Source of the DNA: an uncultured Oceanospirillaceae bacterium
GTDB taxonomy: Bacteria > Pseudomonadota > Gammaproteobacteria > Pseudomonadales > Oceanobacteraceae
Assembly (NCBI GenBank): GCA_937974825.1
Contig: CALJVD010000109.1
Span: 1 to 7,438, forward strand
Reading direction: 5' to 3'
Length of the DNA stretch: 7,438 nucleotides
The position numbers were made by a program, and so were the translations under genes. Position 1 is the first letter of the stretch; each line of letters begins with the position of its first letter. The notes below the pieces were generated by a model. The model did no database searches and had not been told where the DNA came from. It worked only from the letters and a program-made list of their open reading frames with translations. Positions 1 to 6,581 of the stretch are shown here, piece after piece.

Positions 1-660
1 CAGCAACCTGTGGTAAACGCCCGCTAAGGGCACTAACTGTGGATGATTGGGGTTTTCTGCGGTCAGTGCTTGAATGCTTTTATCCAAGTCATAAATAGTG
101 CGTCGTTGGGCATCGCTGCGCACCAAGCTTTGAATCCAGAGGAAAGACGCCAAACGACGACCGGATGTAACCGGTGTGACTTTATGCATGCTAGTAGATG
201 GGTAAAGCACTGCGTCACCGGCGGCGAATTTAACCCGTTGTTCGCCGTAAGTGTCGGCTATTACCAGCTCGCCTCCTTCGTACTCTTCAGGCTCATTTAA
301 AAATACCGTCATAGAGACATCGGTACGGACTTTAACCGCCGTTCCCATGACTCGACGAATGCTGTTATCGACATGAAAGCCGTATTCTCCACCGTACTGG
401 TAGCAATTAAACATCGGCGGAAAGATTTTATTAGGCAATGCAGCGGCTAAAAACTCTTGCGAACGTGACAGTGCTTCAAGCACAACATCACCCAGCTGAT
501 GCGCCACCGGCGAGTCTTCGGGTAGTTGTAAATTATGCTTGGCAAGCTTAGCTTGATGTCCGGCGGTTAAAGAGCCAGAAACCCAATCAGTGGCTTCCAG
601 TTGTTGGCGCATCTGTTGGGTTTGCTCTTTGCTTAATAGGTTTTGAATACGAACTAACAT
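1..660 (-). CDS. piuC: PKHD-type Fe(II)/2-oxoglutarate hydroxylase, PiuC/YbiX family (C-terminus cut by window edge)
   Basis: A cytoplasmic Fe(II)- and 2-oxoglutarate-dependent dioxygenase of the PiuC/YbiX family, which is usually encoded beside a catecholate-type TonB receptor; its physiological substrate is not established. I translated 220 codons with no stop. The double-stranded beta-helix core carries the iron triad His96 and Asp98 (motif FHVDN) with His159 (motif MHKVTPV), and a 2-oxoglutarate-binding Arg at 168/169 (GRRLASFLW). The family is about 225 residues long, and the visible end (VYHRLL) corresponds to the LYHNLL near the E. coli YbiX C-terminus, so only about five residues are missing. 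The ATG at 660 is the only in-frame start after an in-frame TAG just upstream, and its MLVRIQNLLS beginning fits the family. The gene follows the receptor by 37 bases on the same strand, so co-transcription under iron control is expected. The ribosome binding site is unusual and is listed separately. Confidence 0.93.
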   Translation of the reverse strand, partial: MLVRIQNLLSKEQTQQMRQQLEATDWVSGSLTAGHQAKLAKHNLQLPEDSPVAHQLGDVVLEALSRSQEFLAAALPNKIFPPMFNCYQYGGEYGFHVDNSIRRVMGTAVKVRTDVSMTVFLNEPEEYEGGELVIADTYGEQRVKFAAGDAVLYPSTSMHKVTPVTSGRRLASFLWIQSLVRSDAQRRTIYDLDKSIQALTAENPNHPQLVPLAGVYHRLL

Positions 661-668
661 AGGTTGAT

Positions 669-693
669 GGGGGCATTGCGCCCCCTACTCCTT
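669..693 (-). promoter_or_regulatory. Ribosome binding site of piuC interrupted by a GC hairpin
   Basis: Reading the minus strand, a strong Shine-Dalgarno AAGGAG (693-688) is followed by TA, then a perfect 6-bp stem GGGGGC/GCCCCC with a GCAAT loop (685-669), then eight bases and the piuC ATG. The linear gap from Shine-Dalgarno to ATG is 27 bases, too long for normal use; with the hairpin folded out it becomes 10. I see no other good Shine-Dalgarno close to the ATG. The hairpin has no U-run and lies inside the operon, so it does not look like a terminator, although it could block 3' decay or attenuate. The structure is seen directly; its effect on initiation is inferred. Confidence 0.6.
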
Positions 694-697
694 AATA

Positions 698-2965
698 TTA
701 AAAGTTATACGTTAAGCCCAGCATATAATTGCGTGGTGCCGCCGCCATAAAATGGCCTTTAGCGCTGTAGTCGGTAACGTAGTCTTTATCGGTTAGGTTG
801 TTAATATTAAACTGTAGTTTTAAGGCATCGGTTGCAGCGTAAGACGCCATTAGGTTACTGGTAACGTATGAATCCACTTCGTAATAAGCCGTATTTCTAC
901 GCCAGAAAGTTTCACCCGAGTTATAGTTTAAACCGGCACCCACTACTAAGGCATCGCTCAGTGCTTTGTAAGATAACCACAGGCTGGCAGTATCTTCCGG
1001 AGAGCTTTGCAAACCTAGCCCTTCAGCTTGAGCGGTAAAGTCTTTAGTCACCTTAGTTTTTAGCTTAGTGTAATTAACTAACAGGCTTAGGTCTTCGGTA
1101 AGCGCACCGGTTGCACTTAACTCAAAACCACGGGCACGTTGTTCGCCCGCCAAATAAGTTCGGCTAACATTATTAACGTCTGTTTCAGTATCTAGTACGG
1201 TTTTTTCTGTTTGGAAAACAGCACCGGTTAACAACAAGCGGTCGTCCAACAACTCCCACTTACTGCCTAACTCAACGGTTTTGGCTGTTTGTGGTTTTAG
1301 CTCATTCACCTCACCGGTGGTATCGATTTGCAGGTCAGCGTTTGAAGGCTGCTTGGAGTCGCTGTAGCCAATGTAGATACTGCCATTTTCAACCGGCTTA
1401 TAGGTCAGAGCAACACCACCACTTAGGTAGTTGCTGTCTACCTTACCGTCAATATCTATTCTTGTGTTACTACGGCCACGGCGCTTGCCAGAGCCTTTTA
1501 ATGAGTAATCTTCGTAGCGCAGGTTGGCGTCTAGTATTAGCTTTTCATGCAAGCGTATGGTATCAAACAAATACAGAGCGGCGGTATTAGCATCGCTTTT
1601 TTCTGCGCTGCCGTCGCGTACGGCTTTGCCTGTTACTGTAATGGCTGTACCGGCTGGGTCTCTTGGGTCGATGTAAGCTGCACCTGTAACATCGTTACCA
1701 TTCACGTCGGTATAAACGTAGCCGCTGTCATCGTGGTTATAGGTGGTGCGTTTTTCATTAGCGTATTCAATACCTGCCACAAGGTCATGGCGCATACCGG
1801 CAAATTCAAAGTTTATAAGTGCATCTAACTGTGTTACCAGCAGTTCATTATCTTGGTCGATAATTTGCGTGTATTGCGCATCTAGTAATCCATTATTGGC
1901 TTTATTAGCCCACCAAGCACGGCTTAGAACAGCGTCTTTCTCGTTTTTACCGTAACGAGTTTGGTTACGAATGGTTAGGTTGTTGTTTACAGCATGGTTT
2001 AACTCGACGGTAAACATTTGCGTATCGATTTTTTCATAATCGCGCCCGCTTACTAAGAAGTTTTCATCACGACGACTACTAGCAATAGGACCTTCAGGCA
2101 TACCATTGCCAGGATAAAAAGTATTGGTATCTGTGTCAGTGTAGCCTTGTGAGGCATCTTTGGTAACAAAAGGCAGGCCTAACAATGGCGTATTGTCTTG
2201 CTTCATCAAAAACACATCGGTATGCAGCTTAGTTTTTTCACCAAGCTTAAATAGCAATGAGCCACCAGCACCTAAGGTTTCGTAATTTTCAATGCCGTTA
2301 TCAAAGGTATCGCCGCCGTCGCTGTACAATAGGTTTAAACGACCTGCGCTGTTGACACCAAACTCTTGGTTGGCATCTAAGGCGATACGCTTAGTATCTA
2401 AGGTGTCATAGCTGGTTGAAACAGAACCAAAGCTGTCTAAACGAGCACGCTTAGTGGATAAATTAACACTACCACCACCCGTAGAACGACCATCTAAACT
2501 GCCGCTGGCGCCTTTAATTACTTCCACGTTTTCGTAGTTAAATAGGTCACGGTTATAACCGGCAACGTCACGAATACCGTCTAAGTAAATATTAGAGCTT
2601 GAATCAAAGCCTCGAATGGTAACGCGGTCATTGGCAGAAATAATACCGCCACCGCCTTCACCGCCACCAAAGGTAGACACACCCGCTACGTTACGTAGGG
2701 CATCGTTTAAATTAGTGACACCCTGCTCTTTTAATAAGTCGCCCGAAACAATAGTGATGCTTTTAGGGGTGTCGGCAATGGGCTGGGTAAGTTTTACTGA
2801 GGAGGCCTTATCTACTTTGTATGCTGAACGCTCTTGTCCGTGGACTTCAACTGTAGTTAGTTCTTTTTCAGTCTCTGCGTGCACTGCGGTTAAAGGTAAG
2901 GTCGCTGTTACGGCCAGTGCCAATGTGCTTAATTTAAAGGGGAGCTTATATTGCTGGGGCGTCAT
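698..2965 (-). CDS. piuA: TonB-dependent siderophore receptor, Fiu/PiuA type
   Basis: Outer-membrane gated channel that imports ferric siderophore, probably catecholate, using TonB-ExbBD energy. From the chosen start it has 755 residues. A signal peptide spans 1-30 (Lys7 and Lys11, hydrophobic LSTLALAV, cleavage after AVHA), then a TonB-box-like LTTVEV at 36-41. A plug domain covers about 62-172 with DTPKSITIV, LNDALRNVAGV, the glycine-rich GGGEGGGG and YLDGIRD...VEVIKGASG. The rest is a 22-strand-type barrel ending in an aromatic residue (LTYNF), as outer-membrane assembly requires. The YLDGIRD/VEVIKG/GSVNLSTK pattern and the adjacent piuC gene favour the Fiu/PiuA clade; the exact ligand cannot be read from sequence. 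An ATG ten codons upstream (2995) is possible, but AAGGA at 2978-2974 sits 8 bases before 2965 and that start gives a normal signal peptide. A Fur-like site lies upstream. Confidence 0.93.
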   Translation of the reverse strand: MTPQQYKLPFKLSTLALAVTATLPLTAVHAETEKELTTVEVHGQERSAYKVDKASSVKLTQPIADTPKSITIVSGDLLKEQGVTNLNDALRNVAGVSTFGGGEGGGGIISANDRVTIRGFDSSSNIYLDGIRDVAGYNRDLFNYENVEVIKGASGSLDGRSTGGGSVNLSTKRARLDSFGSVSTSYDTLDTKRIALDANQEFGVNSAGRLNLLYSDGGDTFDNGIENYETLGAGGSLLFKLGEKTKLHTDVFLMKQDNTPLLGLPFVTKDASQGYTDTDTNTFYPGNGMPEGPIASSRRDENFLVSGRDYEKIDTQMFTVELNHAVNNNLTIRNQTRYGKNEKDAVLSRAWWANKANNGLLDAQYTQIIDQDNELLVTQLDALINFEFAGMRHDLVAGIEYANEKRTTYNHDDSGYVYTDVNGNDVTGAAYIDPRDPAGTAITVTGKAVRDGSAEKSDANTAALYLFDTIRLHEKLILDANLRYEDYSLKGSGKRRGRSNTRIDIDGKVDSNYLSGGVALTYKPVENGSIYIGYSDSKQPSNADLQIDTTGEVNELKPQTAKTVELGSKWELLDDRLLLTGAVFQTEKTVLDTETDVNNVSRTYLAGEQRARGFELSATGALTEDLSLLVNYTKLKTKVTKDFTAQAEGLGLQSSPEDTASLWLSYKALSDALVVGAGLNYNSGETFWRRNTAYYEVDSYVTSNLMASYAATDALKLQFNINNLTDKDYVTDYSAKGHFMAAAPRNYMLGLTYNF

Positions 2966-2973
2966 TTCATGAA

Positions 2974-2978
2974 TCCTT
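2974..2978 (-). promoter_or_regulatory. Ribosome binding site deciding the receptor start
   Basis: AAGGA on the minus strand, 8 bases before the ATG at 2965. It lies inside the open frame that begins at the upstream ATG (2995), so it argues for the internal start, which also leaves a signal peptide of usual length. Confidence 0.7.
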
Positions 2979-2997
2979 AAACATGCGTTAAACATGC
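2977..2997. repeat. Tandem 10-bp direct repeat in the receptor leader
   Basis: TTAAACATGC occurs at 2977-2986 and again at 2988-2997, an 11-base period. On the receptor mRNA the copies read GCATGTTTAA; only the copy nearer the gene runs on into the AAGGA ribosome binding site. The other copy carries the alternative upstream ATG. It may be a small local duplication; no function is claimed. Confidence 0.6.
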
Positions 2998-3041
2998 TTG
3001 TTAATGTGGTTTAAGGGGTACTCACTATGAAGTAGGGCCAC

Positions 3042-3070
3042 ACAGTAAAAAATCATGAATGCAAATGCAA
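3042..3070 (-). promoter_or_regulatory. Candidate promoter of the piuA-piuC operon
   Basis: On the minus strand TTGCAT (3070-3065) is followed after 17 bases by TACTGT (3047-3042). The -35 matches consensus at 4 of 6 positions and the -10 at only 3 of 6, which suits a regulated promoter but is weak evidence. The -35 lies within the Fur palindrome, so Fur binding would block RNA polymerase. The predicted leader would be about 70 bases. Confidence 0.4.
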
Positions 3071-3101
3071 ATGATTTACATTTAGAATGATAGTCTTTTT
3101 T
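3061..3101. promoter_or_regulatory. Fur operator: palindrome plus adjacent second site
   Basis: The core at 3063-3083 is an inverted repeat about base 3073, with arms AAATGCAAAT and ATTTACATTT differing from perfect symmetry at a single pair. It is built of the NNNAAT-type hexamers that Fur recognises. Scored as a 19-mer, 3061-3079 matches the GATAATGATAATCATTATC consensus at 12 positions. A second 19-mer at 3083-3101 matches at 13, with AATGATAGTC agreeing at 9 of 10 core positions. The sites overlap and flank the receptor's putative -35, consistent with iron-dependent repression. The divergent pgi -35 is about 40 bases beyond the far edge, so pgi is probably not strongly affected. Confidence 0.75.
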
Positions 3102-3141
3102 ATTATATGAATATTACTTTTGATTGTTAGTGTTAGTTTTT

Positions 3142-3170
3142 TTGCCGTAATATCGCGCCTTGCGTATACT
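3142..3170 (+). promoter_or_regulatory. Sigma-70 promoter of pgi
   Basis: TTGCCG at 3142-3147 and TATACT at 3165-3170 are separated by exactly 17 bases. They match the -35 and -10 consensus at 4 and 5 of 6 positions. Transcription would begin near 3176-3178, giving a leader of under 30 bases, with an AT-rich tract upstream. With the receptor control region this accounts for the 239-base divergent gap between the two start codons. Confidence 0.7.
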
Positions 3171-3194
3171 CAGGACGCTTTGGTGATAATGTAA

Positions 3195-3199
3195 AAGGA
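3195..3199 (+). promoter_or_regulatory. Ribosome binding site of pgi
   Basis: AAGGA five bases before the ATG at 3205. It supports that start, which also matches the family N-terminus. Confidence 0.75.
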
Positions 3200-3204
3200 A
3201 CAGC

Positions 3205-4860
3205 ATGACAACAGCAACACTCACTCAATCAAAGGCTTGGCAAAAACTACAACAACACTTTGATGACATTAAAACGCAGCAGATGTGTGACTGGTTTGCC
3301 GCAGACCCAGAGCGTTTTAATCGTTTTCATATCAACGCTGCCGGGTTAAGTTTCGACTACTCTAAAAACCGTATCACCTCAGACACTCTTACGCTTCTAG
3401 CCTCATTAGCTGAAGAGCGCCAACTGGCGGATAAAATTCAGGCAATGTTTGCTGGTGAGCTAGTCAACCAAAGTGAAAAGCGCCCTGCTTTACACACTGC
3501 CCTCCGCAACTTTAGCAGCCGCCCGGTTATTGCGGATGGTGAAGATGTGATGCCTGAGGTACGCTCAACACTCAAGCGTATTGAAGAGTTTTGCTGGCGT
3601 ATTCGCCGACATCAGTGGCGCGGCTACTCTAACAAACCCTTTACCGATGTTGTTTCTATTGGTATTGGCGGCTCCTTTCTTGGGCCTAAATTAGCTTCAG
3701 CCGCTTTAAAGCCTTATTGGGACAGCAGCTTAAACATTCATTACCTATCTAATATTGATGGCTCCAATATCACCGAGATATTGCATCAACTGAATCCGGC
3801 AACCACTTTATTTATTGTCCAATCTAAGTCATTCGGTACCCAAGAAACGCTAAAAAACGCGTTAGCCTGTCGCCATTGGTTCTTGGACAACGGTGGCTCT
3901 GAAGCCGATTTAGCACGCCATTTTGCTGCCGTATCTGCGAACGTTGAAAAAGCCGTTGAGTTTGGCATTGCTGAAGAAAATATTTTCCCTATGTGGGATT
4001 GGGTAGGCGGCCGTTACTCGCTATGGTCAGCCATTGGTTTGCCACTGGCACTGGCGATAGGCGCGGACAATTTCCGCGAGATGTTACAGGGTGCCTTTTT
4101 AATGGATGAGCACTTTCGTACCGCTCCTCTAGACAAAAACATGCCGGTGGTAATGGCGCTTTTAGGAATTTGGTATATCAACTTTTTTGGTATGTCATCC
4201 CATGCAATCTTACCCTACGATCACTACCTACGTTCTTTGCCAACGCACTTACAACAGCTTGATATGGAAAGTAATGGTAAGTCGGTAACACAGCAAGGTG
4301 TCGCAGTAGACTACCAAACAGGCCCTATTATTTGGGGTGGAGTAGGCACTAACGGTCAGCATGCTTTCCACCAGCTATTACACCAAGGTACTCATTTTGC
4401 ACCTTGTGATTTTATTTTGCCGATGCAAAGTCATAACCCTATTGATAATTTCCACGCTATGCTGGCCTCAAACTGCCTAAGTCAGAGTCAAGCACTACTG
4501 CAAGGTAAGAGTGAGCAAGAAGCCTTTGATGAGCTCATTGCCGGCGGCATGGACGAGGCACAAGCCTCAGTGCTTGCTAAGCAAAAGGCCATTCCAGGTA
4601 ACCGTCCTAGCAACACTCTATATTTCCCACGCACCACACCTAAAACCTTAGGTGCATTAATTGCACTTTATGAACATAAGGTTGCGGCACAGGGCATGAT
4701 TTGGGACGTTAACAGTTTTGACCAATGGGGTGTAGAGTTAGGTAAGCAACTGGGTGACAAAGTGCTTAATGCTTTAGAGCAGCAAGAATCTAATGCCAGT
4801 TTCGACGGCTCTACCCAAGGCTTAATTGACGCATGGCACAAAATACAGGGGCAGCTATAA
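3205..4860 (+). CDS. pgi: Glucose-6-phosphate isomerase
   Basis: Cytoplasmic glycolytic and gluconeogenic enzyme interconverting glucose 6-phosphate and fructose 6-phosphate. The 551 residues match the usual bacterial length of about 550. Both family signatures are present: VGGRYSLWSAIGL at 267-279 and GMIWDVNSFDQWGVELGK at 497-514. The catalytic residues fall at the same numbers as in E. coli: Glu355 (DMESNGK), His386 (GTNGQHAFHQ) and Lys514 (ELGK). The phosphate-binding SIGIGGSFLG (151-160) and SKSFGTQET (207-215) loops are intact. It has its own promoter and ribosome binding site and is transcribed away from the iron-uptake operon, with which no functional link is apparent. No clear intrinsic terminator follows, so some read-through into the dioxygenase gene is possible. 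Nothing suggests truncation or transfer. Confidence 0.98.
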   Translation: MTTATLTQSKAWQKLQQHFDDIKTQQMCDWFAADPERFNRFHINAAGLSFDYSKNRITSDTLTLLASLAEERQLADKIQAMFAGELVNQSEKRPALHTALRNFSSRPVIADGEDVMPEVRSTLKRIEEFCWRIRRHQWRGYSNKPFTDVVSIGIGGSFLGPKLASAALKPYWDSSLNIHYLSNIDGSNITEILHQLNPATTLFIVQSKSFGTQETLKNALACRHWFLDNGGSEADLARHFAAVSANVEKAVEFGIAEENIFPMWDWVGGRYSLWSAIGLPLALAIGADNFREMLQGAFLMDEHFRTAPLDKNMPVVMALLGIWYINFFGMSSHAILPYDHYLRSLPTHLQQLDMESNGKSVTQQGVAVDYQTGPIIWGGVGTNGQHAFHQLLHQGTHFAPCDFILPMQSHNPIDNFHAMLASNCLSQSQALLQGKSEQEAFDELIAGGMDEAQASVLAKQKAIPGNRPSNTLYFPRTTPKTLGALIALYEHKVAAQGMIWDVNSFDQWGVELGKQLGDKVLNALEQQESNASFDGSTQGLIDAWHKIQGQL

Positions 4861-4881
4861 CTGCCGTTTAGCCACCCTAAA

Positions 4882-4923
4882 GTGCATTGAGTTAGCGAGA
4901 TATTTCTCTTCTTTAAAATGCAC
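4882..4923. repeat. Inverted repeat between pgi and the dioxygenase gene
   Basis: GTGCATT (4882-4888) and AATGCAC (4917-4923) can form a 7-bp stem, with an internal GAGA-TATT-TCTC hairpin (4897-4908) inside the loop. It is AT-rich and lacks a trailing U-run, so it is a poor intrinsic terminator. TAAAAT at 4914-4919 resembles a -10 element, but I find no convincing -35 at the right distance. The rest of the 116-base gap shows nothing I can name. Confidence 0.35.
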
Positions 4924-4967
4924 ACTTACACTAATTGAAAGGCGAGTACTTGGCTTTTCTTTGGACT

Positions 4968-4971
4968 GAGG
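4968..4971 (+). promoter_or_regulatory. Ribosome binding site deciding the dioxygenase start
   Basis: GAGG five bases before the ATG at 4977. The frame stays open back to a TTG at 4935, but the extra residues have no family counterpart. Confidence 0.6.
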
Positions 4972-4976
4972 TTTTC

Positions 4977-5522
4977 ATGAGTTCGTTACGAATTTATTAC
5001 CATAACGACATAGCTAATTTGCTATTCAGCACTCATAACAATGTTAGTATCCGCCGCAAATTAACCGAGGCTGGTATTCGTTTTGAGCAATGGTTAACTC
5101 AATCCTGCTTGCCACCTGGCGCCTCAGACGAGAAAGTATTGGCAGAATTTAAAGAAGAAATAGACCAGCTTATTGCTGAAGAAAACTATCAACATATTGA
5201 AGTAGTGAGTCTTAATGAGGATCACCCCGATAAAGACATTATTCGGGAGCGTTTTTTAAACGAGCACACTCATACCCACAACGAAATACGTTTATGCCTT
5301 GCTGGTGAAGGGCTGCTTAGTTTGCACATTGATGAAAAAGTATATGAAATTCTTTGCACGCCGGGTGATTTAATCTACGTTCCTGCCAATACCCCTCACT
5401 GGTTTGATATAGGCGACAACCCTTCGTTAATTATGCTGCGTCTTTTCAATTGCCCTGAGGGTTGGGAGCCTAAGCTCACGGGGAATCCCATCTCAAGTAA
5501 ATTTAATCGTTTAGAAAAATAG
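4977..5522 (+). CDS. mtnD: Acireductone dioxygenase (ARD/ARD' family cupin)
   Basis: Cytoplasmic metal-dependent cupin of the methionine salvage pathway. Known members oxidise acireductone to 2-keto-4-methylthiobutyrate plus formate (Fe form), or to methylthiopropionate, CO and formate (Ni form). The 181 residues match the usual length of about 180. The metal ligands are His97, His99, Glu103 (EHTHTHNEIR) and His141 (PANTPHWFDIG), one residue offset from the Klebsiella enzyme. Other family landmarks are the N-terminal GIRFEQW, LNEDHPD, LHIDEKVYEILC and the C-terminal LFNCPEGW and SSKFNRLE. Relative to the common EHTHSEDEVRFFV segment this protein has an extra His101 and an IRLCL strand, the odd points here. 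The ATG at 4977 is preferred for its GAGG and its MSSLRIYYHND start. A transporter gene follows 38 bases later, suggesting an operon. No other salvage gene is in view, so the pathway role is inferred from family. Confidence 0.88.
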   Translation: MSSLRIYYHNDIANLLFSTHNNVSIRRKLTEAGIRFEQWLTQSCLPPGASDEKVLAEFKEEIDQLIAEENYQHIEVVSLNEDHPDKDIIRERFLNEHTHTHNEIRLCLAGEGLLSLHIDEKVYEILCTPGDLIYVPANTPHWFDIGDNPSLIMLRLFNCPEGWEPKLTGNPISSKFNRLEK

Positions 5523-5526
5523 TCAC

Positions 5527-5551
5527 AAGGTGAGCAAGCGCCTGAGGCGTT
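5527..5551 (+). promoter_or_regulatory. Shine-Dalgarno-like site plus hairpin before the transporter start
   Basis: AAGGTGAG (5527-5534; AGGTGA can pair with the 16S rRNA tail) is followed by CA, a 6-bp stem AGCGCC/GGCGTT with one G-U pair and a TGA loop (5537-5551), then nine bases and the ATG at 5561. Linear distance is 26 bases; with the hairpin folded out it is about 11. A rival reading is that GAGG at 5544-5547, within the loop and stem, is the true site 13 bases from the ATG, in which case the hairpin would hide it. Confidence 0.45.
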
Positions 5552-5560
5552 AGTATTGAT

Positions 5561-6553
5561 ATGTCTTTAATTATTTCTCGTTTTCGTATTTTATTTGATA
5601 ACTTCACGCTTATTCTTATTGGCGTCGTGTTGTTGGCTACCTTTTTGCCCGCTCATGGCCAAGGGGCAGTATTTTTTGAACGCCTAACCATTGCCGCTAT
5701 AGCCTTATTATTCTTCTTACATGGCGCCAAGTTATCTCGCCGTGCCATTATTGATGGTGCTTTACACTGGCGCTTACATCTATTGATTTTTGCTTGCACC
5801 TTTATCTTATTTCCCTTGTTAATGCTGTCATTACAACCGCTACTCAAACCTCTTTTAGGAGAGCAGCTCTGGGTTGGAATACTGTATTTAGCGGCCTTAC
5901 CTGGCACCGTGCAGTCGGCCATTGCATTTACATCACTGGCACGTGGAAATATTCCTGCAGCCGTCTGCGCAGCGTCAGCCTCTAGCTTAGTTGGGATTTT
6001 GGTCACACCGTTTCTAGTCAATCTTATGCTAGATGCAGGTGCGGGCACGACAGGCATGCTCGACGCAGTCATTCATATTAGCTTGCAGCTATTGTTTCCG
6101 TTTTTGCTTGGGCACTTTTTGCGCCCTTGGATAGGGGGATTTGTTGATAAGCATCGCCGTTGGCTGACTAAAGTGGATCAAAGCTCAATTTTGCTAGTGG
6201 TGTATACCGCCTTTAGCTCGGCAGTGATTGCTGGCTTATGGCACACAGTGCCACCACAGTCTTTGGTAATTTTAACGCTGGCCTGTAGCGTTATCTTAGC
6301 CATCGTTTTATTCGCAACAACTTGGTTGTCCCGCGCCTTTATGTTTAATAAAGAAGATGAGATTACAATCGTTTTTTGTGGCAGTAAGAAAAGCATGGCC
6401 ACTGGTATTCCAATGGCTCAAGTGATATTTGCTGGAGGTGCGGTAGGACCAGCTATTTTACCGCTTATGGTATTCCATCAAATTCAGCTGATGGTGTGCG
6501 CGGTGTTAGCGCAGCGTTACGCCAAGCGTGATAGCGTCTTAGAAGCAGTGTAA
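5561..6553 (+). CDS. YfeH-type SBF-like transporter (bile acid:sodium symporter superfamily)
   Basis: Inner-membrane protein of 330 residues with about ten hydrophobic segments, close in length and motifs to E. coli YfeH and other SBF-like (BASS superfamily) proteins. Recognisable blocks are FDNFTLILIGVVLLATFLPA near the start, FFLHGAKLSR at 51-60, LPGTVQSAIAFTSLARGN at 113-130, DQSSILLVVYTAFS at 206-219, CGSKKSMATGIPMA at 273-286 and PLMVFHQIQLMVCAVLA at 301-317. Superfamily members carry organic anions, often with sodium; the substrate of the YfeH branch is not known to me. The ATG at 5561 is the first usable start after an in-frame TGA at 5543, and the N-terminus fits the family. It lies 38 bases after the acireductone dioxygenase gene, so transport of a methionine-salvage intermediate or by-product is a possible but untested role. 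Confidence 0.9.
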   Translation: MSLIISRFRILFDNFTLILIGVVLLATFLPAHGQGAVFFERLTIAAIALLFFLHGAKLSRRAIIDGALHWRLHLLIFACTFILFPLLMLSLQPLLKPLLGEQLWVGILYLAALPGTVQSAIAFTSLARGNIPAAVCAASASSLVGILVTPFLVNLMLDAGAGTTGMLDAVIHISLQLLFPFLLGHFLRPWIGGFVDKHRRWLTKVDQSSILLVVYTAFSSAVIAGLWHTVPPQSLVILTLACSVILAIVLFATTWLSRAFMFNKEDEITIVFCGSKKSMATGIPMAQVIFAGGAVGPAILPLMVFHQIQLMVCAVLAQRYAKRDSVLEAV

Positions 6554-6555
6554 AA

Positions 6556-6581
6556 GGTTGTGGAGCTAAAATCCCATAACC
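6556..6581. repeat. Stem-loop at the convergent gene ends
   Basis: GGTTGTGG (6556-6563) and CCATAACC (6574-6581) form an 8-bp stem with one G-U pair when read on the plus strand, with a 10-base loop. It starts three bases after the transporter stop and overlaps the last codons of the opposing small gene. It could serve as a shared 3' end, but neither strand has a clean U-run right after it, so I do not call it a terminator. Confidence 0.4.

Noticed and set aside
43..300. 85-codon plus-strand open frame opposite piuC
   Set aside because: It lies antisense to the conserved catalytic part of the hydroxylase and its translation shows no motif.
669..685. Intrinsic terminator between receptor and piuC
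   Set aside because: The GC stem is followed by ATCAACCT rather than a U-run on the transcribed strand.
1291..1955. Several plus-strand open frames opposite the receptor gene
   Set aside because: They overlap each other and a well-supported receptor, and have no recognisable domain.
3061..3101. Fur control of pgi
   Set aside because: The site is about 40 bases upstream of the pgi -35 and points better to the receptor; pgi has a near-consensus promoter of its own.
4935..4937. TTG as the start of the acireductone dioxygenase
   Set aside because: The extra 14 residues have no family counterpart, and the ATG at 4977 has its own GAGG.
5653..6072. 139-codon open frame opposite the transporter gene
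   Set aside because: Antisense shadow: the plus-strand frame has clear family motifs and membrane segments, while the opposite translation is low-complexity, basic and unrecognisable.
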